A stretch of 64,000 nt of DNA. It comes from Balneola sp. Its GTDB lineage: Bacteria; Bacteroidota; Rhodothermia; Balneolales; Balneolaceae. Shown piece by piece: positions 27,293 to 35,844 of this stretch (the stretch's first letter is position 1; every line of letters begins with the position of its first letter). The notes below the pieces were generated by a model. The model worked only from the letters and a program-made list of their open reading frames with translations, was not told where the DNA came from and ran no database searches. The stretch lies in NCBI GenBank assembly GCA_017643645.1, contig JAEPNB010000006.1, positions 144,431-208,430 of the forward strand, in the 5' to 3' direction. The position numbers were made by a program, and so were the translations under genes.

Positions 27293-28603
27293 TCATTGTT
27301 TATGTTGAAATTTTAAGAACAGTTCTTTTTTAGCAAAAAACGTTAATGTAACTCCCCTGATAACCATAAAAGATGTCATTGCGATCCACAATGCATGATT
27401 TCCGGCATAAGGTTTCACCAGATAATATACAGGAACAAAAAATATGATTGTAGCGATCAACATTGAATTTCTCATTGCGCCCGTTGAAGTTGCTCCGATA
27501 TACACTCCGTCCCATATAAAACATACACTGTTGATTAATGGAGCAACAATTAACCAAATGGCTACTATCATAGCGGTTTCAATCACCAATGGTTTATCAG
27601 TGAAAATGGATAACAACTCACGGTCAAATACAGCATAAAATAATGTCCCCACAACACCAAATCCCAGTCCCCATCCCATACATGTCCAGATAGCTTTTCT
27701 CATTTTCTTGAAATCCATAGCTCCAACATACTTTCCTACCAAACTTTCTGCAGCATATGCAAATCCATCAACTGCATAAGCGCTTATATACCAAAGCTGA
27801 AGTAATATCGTATTTGCAGCCAGCCAAACATCTCCCATTTCTGCTGATGAAGCCGTAAAAAAGCCATATGAAAAAATAAGACATAAGGTTCTGATAAAAA
27901 TATCCCGATTCACGCTGAAGAATTTTTTCAATTCCTCAAGTTCGATCAGGTCGCTCCATGAAACTTTAAGTTTTACTTTATTATATGTGCTCAGGTATAG
28001 AACTACCGCCAGTACAACTGCTAAATAACTGGAAAGCAAGCTTCCCCATGCAACGCCGTCAACATTCATTCCAAAATAGAACACAAAAGTCAGGTTCAAT
28101 GCTATATTCAGGATGTTCAGAAATATGGTTATGATCATCGGGTATCTGGCATTTTGCATTCCCAGAAACCAACCATTTATAGCAAAAAGACTTAAAGTTG
28201 CCGGCGCCGAAAATACTCTGATCTTATAGTATATACGAGTGTACTGTTCAACTTCAGGAGAAGCATCTATAACCCACAAAGAAAATTCAATTAAAGGATA
28301 CTGTAGTAGCAGTATAGCTACTGACCCGGCGAGGGCTACCAAAAGTACTCTTATGAGAATTACTTTCGTCCTGTGAATGTTTTCTGCACCGTACGCTTGA
28401 GCGACCAAACCTGTAGTTCCCATTCTCAAAAAACCGAATCCCCAAAAAATAAAATCAAAGATTATACTCCCAACTGCTATGGCTCCTAAATAATAAACAT
28501 GCTCCAAATGACCTATTACTGCTGTATCCACCGCTCCCAACAAAGGTACCGAAATATTACTGATTATATTAGGTATGGCTAATTGAAGTACTCTTTTATT
28601 CAA
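27293..28603 (-). CDS. MATE-family efflux transporter (DinF-like)
   Basis: This 436-residue, 12-helix inner membrane antiporter exports cationic drugs or metabolites in exchange for protons or sodium. The N-terminal helix 1 signature AIPNIISNISVPLLGAVDTAVIGHL and helix 2 GFGFLRMGTTGLVAQAYGA are typical of the DinF branch. The two six-helix halves are visible, with the second starting near FIRTLCLIFSYGFF. The start must be TTG (28603) because a stop codon lies three codons upstream in frame. It is followed after 4 bp by sixA. Confidence 0.92.
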   Translation of the reverse strand: MNKRVLQLAIPNIISNISVPLLGAVDTAVIGHLEHVYYLGAIAVGSIIFDFIFWGFGFLRMGTTGLVAQAYGAENIHRTKVILIRVLLVALAGSVAILLLQYPLIEFSLWVIDASPEVEQYTRIYYKIRVFSAPATLSLFAINGWFLGMQNARYPMIITIFLNILNIALNLTFVFYFGMNVDGVAWGSLLSSYLAVVLAVVLYLSTYNKVKLKVSWSDLIELEELKKFFSVNRDIFIRTLCLIFSYGFFTASSAEMGDVWLAANTILLQLWYISAYAVDGFAYAAESLVGKYVGAMDFKKMRKAIWTCMGWGLGFGVVGTLFYAVFDRELLSIFTDKPLVIETAMIVAIWLIVAPLINSVCFIWDGVYIGATSTGAMRNSMLIATIIFFVPVYYLVKPYAGNHALWIAMTSFMVIRGVTLTFFAKKELFLKFQHKQ

Positions 28604-28774
28604 ATGATTTTAGTTTTTTAGGTATTAAAAATGGCCTGTAAGCTAAAGCAGACATTACTTAAATACAGATTTACATTTACATCGGTTAGTATGGTTGCAT
28701 ATATATGGGTGCGAATGTATTTTTACCCTTTCAAAGTTCCAAAATTCTTTACAATTAACTGACTTTTATTTCAA

Positions 28775-29251
28775 ATGAATATTGATACACGCAATAAAGT
28801 TTTAAGCATCGTTTTAGGGATCGTAATTTTAGCACTTTCCTGGTGGCTATATGATTCAATCGTAACTCCATATCAGGAAGTTCTTGAACGTGAGGCTATG
28901 ACTGAGCGTGTTCGCTACCGGATGAACACTGTTAAAGATGTTCTTATTCAATATGATGTACGTTACGGAAAGTATCCCCCTGCTGAAGGAGGACTAGATT
29001 CTGTAGTTCAGTTCGTTCAAACGGATTCTGCATTGATTTCAATTTCTGATAGCTTGCTTTCTTATCAGGGCGAGGCTTTTGCTGCGAATCAACTGATTTA
29101 CTCACCAAGAGATCAGCAACGTTTCATCTATTCCGTAAATGATACTATCCGTCCTCCGCTATATCTGCTTGAAGATCCAAGTGAAGATTATGACGATGCA
29201 ATTGGTAGTTTATCACGAACCACAATGAGAAACGCTCCTAACTGGAATTAA
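28775..29251 (+). CDS. Single-pass membrane protein of unknown function
   Basis: The product is 158 residues with one N-terminal transmembrane helix (VLSIVLGIVILALSWWLY, about 9-27) and a periplasmic domain. The domain opens with an amphipathic helix (ERVRYRMNTVKDVLIQYDVRYGKYPP) and resembles a pseudopilin-like alpha-spine plus small globular part, though no prepilin cleavage site is present. The stop overlaps the ATG of the next gene (TAATG), so the pair is translationally coupled. This position upstream of a DUF3822-like gene and rsmD recurs, as far as I recall, in related genomes. No function is assigned. Confidence 0.72.
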   Translation: MNIDTRNKVLSIVLGIVILALSWWLYDSIVTPYQEVLEREAMTERVRYRMNTVKDVLIQYDVRYGKYPPAEGGLDSVVQFVQTDSALISISDSLLSYQGEAFAANQLIYSPRDQQRFIYSVNDTIRPPLYLLEDPSEDYDDAIGSLSRTTMRNAPNWN

Positions 29252-30111
29252 TGAGCGAATCCACCTCAAACCTGGGTGTTTGTTTTTTTGCTGATCGTCT
29301 TTTTTATGCTCTCAACGATCCGCAGAACAACAAGCACCTTTTTCGTATAGGCTCTTTTGATTTTAATTTTGATGTGAACCGAGCCATTACTACACGAAAT
29401 GAAGAATACTTTCCTATCCTCCAAACAACTTTTGAGCGCATTTTCAAGGAGAACAGTATTCAATCTGTTCGTGCTCTCACTCATCCCGGAGAAGAATGCT
29501 GGACAGCTCTCCCAAAAGTTGTATACGATAATGCCGATGAACGGGAAGATCATCTTTCAATCTTAATGAAAGGTATTGATCGTGAGGATGTAGAACCTAC
29601 ATGGCATGGATTGAGCAAGTCTTCCTTTAAATTTCTTTGTTTAAGAAGAAGAGCCGTTATGCAGGGCTTTAATGACCTCACTGAAAGAATTGCAACTACT
29701 GATTTTGCCAGTGATTTTGAAATAGCACAAAAGTGGTCTTCTTTTCAAAAACCCGGTGGCTCATTTATGATGATCGGCTGTCATAAAAATGTGTTAACAG
29801 TAACTTCTTATATGTTGGGGAAATTCAGAGCAGCAACATATTTCCATTTTGACCAAATTTCCGACGCCCCATATCACTGGCTACAACAAGCTACTAATTC
29901 TTCCTGGATGAATGGCTTACATGAAAATATATTTCTGTTTGGTCACCATACTCATGAAACTGAACAAACACTTCAAAGTTTTTGGGATCCATCTTCTGAA
30001 ATTACACATTTGAATTCTTTAGAATCTATCGGCGTTGAAGCTGAAGAAGAAACTTACGGGTTTGATCTGGCGGCGGCTTTTCCGGCAATCCTCTTGAGCC
30101 TGGATTTCTGA
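29251..30111 (+). CDS. DUF3822-like family protein
   Basis: This 286-residue cytoplasmic protein has an N-terminus SNLGVCFFADRLFYALND followed by a region with HPGEECWTALPKVVYD, and a C-terminal half rich in small strands (MIGCHKNVLTVTSYM). The features and location directly upstream of rsmD and coaD match the DUF3822 family of Bacteroidota, whose fold resembles actin-like ATPases (FtsA/PilM type). That structural link is my inference. Its partner encoded just upstream is a membrane protein, so together they could form a PilM/PilN-like pair. A large perfect hairpin follows the gene before rsmD. Confidence 0.65.
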   Translation: MSESTSNLGVCFFADRLFYALNDPQNNKHLFRIGSFDFNFDVNRAITTRNEEYFPILQTTFERIFKENSIQSVRALTHPGEECWTALPKVVYDNADEREDHLSILMKGIDREDVEPTWHGLSKSSFKFLCLRRRAVMQGFNDLTERIATTDFASDFEIAQKWSSFQKPGGSFMMIGCHKNVLTVTSYMLGKFRAATYFHFDQISDAPYHWLQQATNSSWMNGLHENIFLFGHHTHETEQTLQSFWDPSSEITHLNSLESIGVEAEEETYGFDLAAAFPAILLSLDF

Positions 30112-30126
30112 CCTTACAACAACCAA

Positions 30127-30177
30127 ACTATAACACCATCACACTATAATACTTATTTAGTGTGATGGTGTTATAGT
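30127..30177. repeat. Perfect 20-bp stem inverted repeat between the DUF3822-like gene and rsmD
   Basis: Arms 30127-30146 and 30158-30177 are perfectly complementary across 20 bp with an 11-nt loop. Neither side has a strong T-run, so it could be a bidirectional terminator or a mobile repeat. Its length and perfection are unusual for this window. Confidence 0.85.
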
Positions 30178-30216
30178 GTTACAGCTGTTTCCTTATATTT
30201 ACTCAAAAATTACTTC

Positions 30217-30771
30217 ATGCGAATAATTACCGGAAAACTTAAAGGAAGACGATTTTCAATCCCAAAAGGATTAGACGTACGTCCTACAACGGATAGAACC
30301 AAAGAAAGTATCTTTAACAAGATCGTAGCTTATAAATATCTGGAAAACTCTGTGATACTGGATCTTTTTGGTGGATCAGGGAATCTGGGATTTGAAGCAA
30401 TTTCCCGAGGCGCTAAACAAGTTACTTTTGTTGATATTAAACCGGAAAATATTAAGTTAATTGAAAAAGTAGCCGCTGATTTCGAGATCGAAAAAAATAT
30501 AAGAACCGTGGTTTCGGATGTTCAGCAGTTTTTAGAAAATAGAACTATGAGCTACGATTTTATTTTCTGTGACCCACCATACTGGTACGAGTGGATGGAT
30601 GAAATGATAGCCGAAATTATTGATAATGATTGGCTGAATGAAGATGGTTGGTTTATTCTGGAACATGATAAATACCATAATTATGAAAAGCATCCCCATC
30701 ACTTTTTCAGCAAAGCTTACGGTAGAACAACAGTTAGTATTTTTGAAAAGCATCCGGTAGATTCTAAATAA
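30217..30771 (+). CDS. rsmD: 16S rRNA (guanine(966)-N2)-methyltransferase
   Basis: This 184-residue SAM-dependent enzyme methylates G966 of 16S rRNA in the assembled 30S head. The N-terminus MRIITGKLKGRRF is strongly conserved. The Rossmann SAM loop is LDLFGGSGNLGFEAISRGA and the catalytic motif is FCDPPYW, a variant of the usual DPPY. The gene sits immediately before coaD, the classic rsmD-coaD arrangement. The spacing of 9 bp suggests co-transcription with coaD. Confidence 0.95.
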   Translation: MRIITGKLKGRRFSIPKGLDVRPTTDRTKESIFNKIVAYKYLENSVILDLFGGSGNLGFEAISRGAKQVTFVDIKPENIKLIEKVAADFEIEKNIRTVVSDVQQFLENRTMSYDFIFCDPPYWYEWMDEMIAEIIDNDWLNEDGWFILEHDKYHNYEKHPHHFFSKAYGRTTVSIFEKHPVDSK

Positions 30772-30780
30772 ACTACTCTT

Positions 30781-31272
30781 ATGAAACACATTGCCTTATA
30801 TCCCGGTTCATTCGACCCCATAACATTTGGGCATCTCGATATTTTAGAACGTGCTACCAATCTTTTTGATAAGGTTTTAGTGACTGTAGCTGTAAATCAC
30901 CGAAAGAATGCAGTTTTTTCAGGCGATGAAAGAGTGGAACTCATCAAAGAGTGCCTGAAAGGTAAAGAATGGGCAAAAAATGTGGAAGTAGATCAGTTTA
31001 CAGGATTGCTTGTAAATCACGCCAAGAAAGTAAAAGCTAATACACTTATCCGAGGGGTTCGACAAATTTCTGACTTTGAATACGAATTCCGAATGGCGCT
31101 TACCAACAAAAGATTAGCCCCGGAAGTCGACACGGTATTTCTAATGCCCGATGAACATTTTACTTTCATCTCAGCATCGCTTGTAAAAGAAGTTGCTCAC
31201 TGGAATGGTGATCTTTCATCCTTTGTCCCTGAACGAGTTGCAAAAGCTCTGCTGGGAAAGCTCAATAAATAG
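30781..31272 (+). CDS. coaD: Phosphopantetheine adenylyltransferase
   Basis: This 163-residue enzyme transfers AMP from ATP to 4'-phosphopantetheine to form dephospho-CoA. It carries the nucleotidyltransferase signature YPGSFDPITFGHLDI (the T/HxGH motif) at the N-terminus and RGVRQISDFEYEFRMA near the middle. ISASLVKEVA near the C-terminus supplies the second ATP-binding segment. Length and all motifs are canonical. It follows rsmD by 9 bp. Confidence 0.97.
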   Translation: MKHIALYPGSFDPITFGHLDILERATNLFDKVLVTVAVNHRKNAVFSGDERVELIKECLKGKEWAKNVEVDQFTGLLVNHAKKVKANTLIRGVRQISDFEYEFRMALTNKRLAPEVDTVFLMPDEHFTFISASLVKEVAHWNGDLSSFVPERVAKALLGKLNK

Positions 31273-31506
31273 CTTATATCGTATCTTTTGTTTTGTCGAA
31301 CCTATATGAGACATCTGAATTTCTTCATCAATATTTAGATTCCTCCCTTTGGTGGAAATGACAAATTTATAGCCTGAATACAATTTAGATCATAAAAGTT
31401 GGATATTCTGCAGTTCAATATTCAATATTCTAAAAACCGTTTCCCTTTTATCTAACTATTTGGGATTTTCCGCCTGCACAATAACCACACTTCAATCATC
31501 ACAAGT

Positions 31507-32700
31507 ATGATATCCAACAGGGCACAAAACCTTCAGCCATCAGAAACTTTAAAGATTACCGGAAAAGCCAAAGAACTAAAAAGACAGGGTAAGTCTGTAG
31601 TTTCCCTCAGCGCCGGAGAACCTGACTTCAAGACTCCTCGTCATATTTGCGATGCTGCTATAAAAGCAATTAATGATGGATTTCATGGATATACGATGAA
31701 TACCGGAACCCCGGAATTACGTGAAGCTATCGTTACAAAACTGAAAAGAGATAATGGTTTGGATTACGATCCATCTCAAATCATCTGTTCTAATGGTGCG
31801 AAACAATCGGTTGGGTTTGGTTTATTGGCCATCGTAAATAAAGGCGATGAAGTAATTATTCCTGCTCCTTTCTGGGTTTCTTATCCTGAAATGGTTCGTT
31901 TGGCTGAAGGAGAATCTGTGCTGGTAAGAACGTCTTTTGAAAACGATTTTAAACTCACTCCTCAGCAGCTTGAAGATTCTATTACAGACAAAACCAAAGC
32001 CATCATTTTGTGCTCACCTTCAAATCCTACCGGAGCTTGTTATTCAAAAGAAGAACTGGAAGATTTGGCAAATGTGCTTCGTAATCACCCTGAAATTTAT
32101 ATTGTTTCCGACGAGATCTATGAGTACATCGTCTTTGATAGTGATCACATCAGCATTTTAAATGTAGCTCCTGATCTTAAAGATCGGGTGTTATTGGTGA
32201 ACGGTTTTTCAAAAGGATTCGCAATGACCGGCTGGAGATTAGGCTATCTTGCAGCAAGTAATGAAGTTGTAAGCGCTGTGTCCAAAATTCAAAGTCAGGA
32301 AACTTCTGCACCTTCTTCCATATCTCAGAAAGCAGCAGAAGCAGCATATAATGGCTCTTTGGATGAAGTAATGGCCATGCGTGATCAGTTTAAAAAGCGT
32401 CGCGATTTCATGGTTAAATCTTTAAATGCTATTGAAGGAGTAAGTTGTTTCTCGCCCGGTGGAGCTTTTTATGTATTTCCTGATATCTCTCATTATCTGA
32501 ATTCTGAAAAACCGGACGGAAGTAAGATTGAAACCTCAACAGAACTCTGTATGTACTTGCTGGAAGAATTCGGATTAGCCCTCGTTCCAGGAGATGCTTT
32601 TGGCGAACCCAATGGATTGAGAATGAGTTACGCAGCTTCTATGAATGATCTTGAAGATGCCATGGAGAGATTTAAGAAAGGATTGGGGAGTTTGGGGTAG
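31507..32700 (+). CDS. aspC: Class I/II pyridoxal-phosphate aminotransferase (aspartate aminotransferase type)
   Basis: This 397-residue fold-type I PLP enzyme transfers an amino group from aspartate (or another amino acid) to 2-oxoglutarate. The substrate-binding start SAGEPDFKTP is typical of the Ib subgroup. Cofactor contacts include the SNGAKQS loop and CSPSNPTG with Asn. The Schiff-base lysine is in GFSKGFAMTGWRLG. The Ib family also includes prephenate aminotransferases, which cannot be excluded from sequence alone. It has its own 234-bp upstream region and no tight operon partners. Confidence 0.93.
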   Translation: MISNRAQNLQPSETLKITGKAKELKRQGKSVVSLSAGEPDFKTPRHICDAAIKAINDGFHGYTMNTGTPELREAIVTKLKRDNGLDYDPSQIICSNGAKQSVGFGLLAIVNKGDEVIIPAPFWVSYPEMVRLAEGESVLVRTSFENDFKLTPQQLEDSITDKTKAIILCSPSNPTGACYSKEELEDLANVLRNHPEIYIVSDEIYEYIVFDSDHISILNVAPDLKDRVLLVNGFSKGFAMTGWRLGYLAASNEVVSAVSKIQSQETSAPSSISQKAAEAAYNGSLDEVMAMRDQFKKRRDFMVKSLNAIEGVSCFSPGGAFYVFPDISHYLNSEKPDGSKIETSTELCMYLLEEFGLALVPGDAFGEPNGLRMSYAASMNDLEDAMERFKKGLGSLG

Positions 32701-32720
32701 TACGTTAATCCAATAAAATT

Positions 32721-32808
32721 TGAAGCAGAATTATCTTAATTACTGGATTTGCAGGATTTACTTTGCTTAATTAAAGTAATTCTTTAATCCTGTAAATTCT
32801 GCTTCAGA
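32721..32808. repeat. Imperfect inverted repeat upstream of the GxxExxY gene
   Basis: The arms TGAAGCAGAATT (32721-32732) and AATTCTGCTTCA face each other. Inside them is a second pair CAGGATT/AATCCTG and a near-palindromic core around TTAATTAA. A related run (AATCC, then AATTCTG) lies downstream of the gene at about 33209-33234, so the small gene is flanked on both sides. Confidence 0.7.
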
Positions 32809-32813
32809 TTGCT

Positions 32814-33194
32814 ATGATTAAAAATGAGCTCACTTATAAGATTATAGGTTGTGCAATGAATGTTCACAATACTATTGGTCCGGGCTTTCAGGAAGTTATA
32901 TACCAGCGTTGTCTTAAAATGGAGCTAGAAGAAACCGGATTGAATTTCGAAAGAGAGAAGAATCAAGCCATATTTTATAAAGATGTACAGGTTGGAACAA
33001 GAAGGGCAGACTTTGTAGTAGAAGAAAAAGTAATTGTTGAAATAAAAGCCGTTACAAAACTTGAAGATGTTCATCTTGCGCAAGCAAAAAATTATACAGT
33101 TGCTTATGATTTTCCTTTAGGATTATTAATTAATTTTGGGAGTAAAAGCATGGAATATAAATTGTTGTTCAATCCCAAATATCATCCAAAATAA
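32814..33194 (+). CDS. GxxExxY family protein (PD-(D/E)XK nuclease-like)
   Basis: The product is 126 residues. The family-defining motif is GPGFQEVIY, and the core shows RADFVVEEKVIVEIKA with the Asp and Glu-x-Lys of a PD-(D/E)XK fold. No biological role is established for the family; it is scattered patchily in genomes, suggesting horizontal mobility. Here it is flanked by imperfect repeats, upstream at 32721-32808 and again downstream. Neighbours are an aminotransferase and an alkylation-repair protein, neither obviously linked. The start ATG is well placed. Confidence 0.85.
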   Translation: MIKNELTYKIIGCAMNVHNTIGPGFQEVIYQRCLKMELEETGLNFEREKNQAIFYKDVQVGTRRADFVVEEKVIVEIKAVTKLEDVHLAQAKNYTVAYDFPLGLLINFGSKSMEYKLLFNPKYHPK

Positions 33195-33208
33195 TTCAAG
33201 CATTCTGA

Positions 33209-33237
33209 CAATCCTTTAATACAGATAATTCTGTTTC
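33209..33237. repeat. Downstream copy of the short repeat flanking the GxxExxY gene
   Basis: This short stretch repeats the AATCCTTTAAT and AATTCTGTTTCA elements seen at 32783-32806 in the upstream repeat. The match is imperfect but ordered in the same way. Confidence 0.45.
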
Positions 33238-33249
33238 ACCCACCTTTAT

Positions 33250-34026
33250 ATGTCCTACAAACCTCTCAAACTTTGGTTCGATAAAGAACTGGCAGAATTG
33301 CTTTCGGAAAAACTGCTTTCCATTAGATCTGATTTTAACTCAATTTCTTTCATCAAAAAAGTAGATACAGGAGTTGATGGGTTAGAACTCAAAGACAGAG
33401 TTGAATTAATAGCCGATGAGTTAAAAAACCATTTGGAAGATGATTACCCGGAACAAGTTGTAGTTTTGCTTCAAATACTTGGACCGGAAAACGATGAAGA
33501 AACCGGAATGTTCAAAGAATATTACTGGATCATGCCCATTGCAAAATTTGTAGAAAAGTATGGGTTGGATCACTTTGATACTTCCATGAGAGCTATAGAA
33601 GAGATCACCAAGAGGAATACCGGTGAATATGCCATTCGCCCTTTTATTGAAAAATATTCGGAACAAACAATGGCAAGAATGGAAACTTGGTCGGTGGATT
33701 CCAATAAACATATCCGAAGATTATCAAGTGAAGGTGGTCGGCCGAGATTGCCCTGGGCCACCAAACTTCAGATGTTTATAGATGGTCCAAATCCATTATT
33801 TCCTATTCTGGAAAACCTGAAAGATGATCCTTCAAAATATGTTCAAAAATCAGTAGCTAACTGCCTGAATGATATCTTGAAAGATAATCCGGAAGTTGCC
33901 AAAAAGATCATCGAAAAATGGAGTACAGATGCTACAAAAGAAAGAATCTGGATCATTAAACACGCACTCAGAAATCTTCGGAAACAAAATGATGAATGGG
34001 CGATGAAGATTGTTTCTGGTCTTTGA
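33250..34026 (+). CDS. DNA alkylation repair protein (AlkC/AlkD-like HEAT repeat)
   Basis: This 258-residue all-helical protein is built from HEAT-like repeats, as in AlkC/AlkD DNA glycosylases that excise N3- and N7-alkylated purines. The marker is SNKHIRRLSSEGGRPRLPWA, a segment strongly conserved in the AlkC branch. The later repeat DPSKYVQKSVANCLNDILKDNP is typical of the superhelix. There is no signal peptide. It lies 45 bp before the DUF1304 gene on the same strand. Whether it is an active glycosylase cannot be judged without checking catalytic Asp/Trp positions by alignment. Confidence 0.82.
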   Translation: MSYKPLKLWFDKELAELLSEKLLSIRSDFNSISFIKKVDTGVDGLELKDRVELIADELKNHLEDDYPEQVVVLLQILGPENDEETGMFKEYYWIMPIAKFVEKYGLDHFDTSMRAIEEITKRNTGEYAIRPFIEKYSEQTMARMETWSVDSNKHIRRLSSEGGRPRLPWATKLQMFIDGPNPLFPILENLKDDPSKYVQKSVANCLNDILKDNPEVAKKIIEKWSTDATKERIWIIKHALRNLRKQNDEWAMKIVSGL

Positions 34027-34071
34027 TTTTAGGCCGATTCAAAGTACGTTCCCATAACTAAACTCTTTTTT

Positions 34072-34434
34072 ATGGAACTAGCAGCTAAAATACTTATCGG
34101 ATTTGTCGCCTTTCTTCACCTTTATTTTTTATGGTTGGAAATGTTTGCCTGGACAACCCGTGCAAAGAAAGTGTTCACAGGGTTTTCATCTGATTTCTTC
34201 GACAAAACTAAAAACATGGCCGCCAATCAAGGGCTTTATAATGGGTTTCTTGCGGCCGGTCTAATTTGGTCCTTTTTTATAGAAAACCCTTATTGGTGGG
34301 TCAATGTGGCCTTATTCTTTCTGAGCTGTGTAGCAATTGCAGGAATCTTTGGAGCTGCAACAGTCAGTAAAAAGATCTTTTTCGTGCAAGGATTACCTGC
34401 ACTTATCGGAATTCTTTTACTAATATTTGTTTGA
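34072..34434 (+). CDS. DUF1304 family membrane protein
   Basis: This 120-residue protein has four predicted transmembrane helices (about 6-26, 50-70, 76-96 and 101-119). The pattern FLHLYFLWLEMFAW in helix 1 and NQGLYNGFLAAGLIW before helix 2 is characteristic of DUF1304 (YqjF-like) proteins. The role is unknown. The gene lies between the alkylation-repair and DUF1835 genes on the plus strand with a moderate gap of about 45 bp on each side, possibly in one transcription unit. Confidence 0.85.
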   Translation: MELAAKILIGFVAFLHLYFLWLEMFAWTTRAKKVFTGFSSDFFDKTKNMAANQGLYNGFLAAGLIWSFFIENPYWWVNVALFFLSCVAIAGIFGAATVSKKIFFVQGLPALIGILLLIFV

Positions 34435-34482
34435 GTCATGAACAGAAGTCGCTTCATTTCTCTTAAAAATCTATAAACAGAC

Positions 34483-35232
34483 ATGAAAGAATTCCACATT
34501 CTTAATGGTGATGCGTTGAAAGAGGAATTTCCTGACTCTTTAAATGGTAAGTTAATCGTAGCCAGAGAATGTTTAGTGGACGGAGATGTTTCTGCGGGTT
34601 CATTAGATGAACTATTTGAACTGAGAGCGGAATATTTAAGTATCACTTACCCTTCAGATATAGAATTCTACTATCAAGAAGTAATCCCCGAATTCAACAA
34701 AATTATTTCTTTACCTGAACATTCTGTTATCAATCTTTGGTTTGAAGATGATCTTTTTTGTCAGGTGAACTTATGGTTTGTGTCTCATTTAATTCACAAT
34801 TTCACAACCCCTTCCCAAGTCTTTCTTGTTCGCCCACATACCGATATTCAGTATGGTTTCGGCGGTTTAAACTCTGATGGTTTAGAAAACGCTTATGAAT
34901 CTAAAGTCCATTTGTCTGATGATGAGGTGAAGCTGTTTTCTACTCTTTGGGAGTTATATCAAAATCAAAGCCATGCTGAGATTTTAAGTATGGCTGTAAA
35001 ACACTCTGAAAGATTTCCTTTCTTGGAAGTTGCAGCTCAAGCGAATTTGGATCGTTTTCCGGAAGATGGTTCATCGGGAAGACCGGAACAATCACTTCTT
35101 GACATCATGAAAGAAACAGGTTCAGATGAATTCGGTCCTGTTTTCCGGGAATTTCATAAAAGAGAAAGCATTTACGGCTTTGGAGATCTTCAGGTAAAAC
35201 GATTGTTTGACGAATTGAGAAATAGTAACTAA
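34483..35232 (+). CDS. DUF1835-domain protein
   Basis: This 249-residue cytoplasmic protein has N-terminus FHILNGDALKEEF, then GKLIVARECLVDGDV, then INLWFEDDLFCQVNLWF, which together define DUF1835. The C-terminal third (FPEDGSSGRPEQSLLDIM) corresponds to the frequently attached C-terminal region. Family members are common in Bacteroidota and Firmicutes but have no assigned activity. The gene lies in the same direction as its neighbours, 48 bp after DUF1304. Confidence 0.85.
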   Translation: MKEFHILNGDALKEEFPDSLNGKLIVARECLVDGDVSAGSLDELFELRAEYLSITYPSDIEFYYQEVIPEFNKIISLPEHSVINLWFEDDLFCQVNLWFVSHLIHNFTTPSQVFLVRPHTDIQYGFGGLNSDGLENAYESKVHLSDDEVKLFSTLWELYQNQSHAEILSMAVKHSERFPFLEVAAQANLDRFPEDGSSGRPEQSLLDIMKETGSDEFGPVFREFHKRESIYGFGDLQVKRLFDELRNSN

Positions 35233-35274
35233 AGAAATCTTTCTTTCAGTGTAATTCTGATTATTTTCTCCCCT

Positions 35275-35844
35275 ATGAAAAGAACTCAAGCATATACCGA
35301 TGCCTTAGATCAATTTGTTCAGCTTTGGGGAGATATGGCTTCCGCTTGGGGCATCAATAAAACGATGTCGCAAATTCACGCACTGCTGTATGCTGAATCA
35401 CATCCGCTGGATACCGACTCTATCATGGATAAGCTTGATATAAGCCGCGGAAATGCCAACATGAATTTGCATAGATTGGTGGAATGGGAGTTGATCCATA
35501 AAGTTCAAAAATCCGGAACACGTAAAGATTTTTATACTGCTGAAACCGATGTCTGGAAAATAGTATCAACAATTATACGGGAACGACAACAAAAAGAAAT
35601 CGAGCCCATCAGAGCTGAATTGAAAGAATGTATCGCTACGTTGGAGTCAGGTGGTTTAAATGATGAAGAAAGCATAGCCTTCAAACAACGCATCGAAAAT
35701 TATAATGAGTTTCTGGAAATGTTTGAACGATTTACCGGAGCTCTTCTCCCATACATCAATAAAAAGAACCTTGGCTTTTTGAAACAGCTTATAAAATTAG
35801 TAGAAGTGAAAGAATCATTGATAGGAAAAAAGTCTGATGACTAA
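35275..35844 (+). CDS. GbsR/MarR-family transcriptional regulator
   Basis: This 189-residue protein has an N-terminal winged helix-turn-helix. The recognition segment is LDISRGNANMNLHRLVEWELIHKV (about residues 56-79), a signature of the GbsR group that includes glycine-betaine-responsive repressors. The remaining helical part (ERQQKEIEPIRAELKEC) is probably a dimerisation domain. Ligand and target genes are unknown; the nearest candidates are the yraN-plsC genes just downstream. The stop overlaps the start of yraN by 8 bp. Confidence 0.88.
   Translation: MKRTQAYTDALDQFVQLWGDMASAWGINKTMSQIHALLYAESHPLDTDSIMDKLDISRGNANMNLHRLVEWELIHKVQKSGTRKDFYTAETDVWKIVSTIIRERQQKEIEPIRAELKECIATLESGGLNDEESIAFKQRIENYNEFLEMFERFTGALLPYINKKNLGFLKQLIKLVEVKESLIGKKSDD

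Noticed and set aside
31273..31506. Possible small RNA or repeat between coaD and the aminotransferase
   Set aside because: The stretch contains only short AT-rich partial repeats (AATATTC) without a stable stem or clear promoter and terminator.
32814..33194. GxxExxY gene as part of a toxin-antitoxin pair
   Set aside because: No second small gene overlaps or adjoins it, and the neighbours are housekeeping or repair genes with separate spacing.
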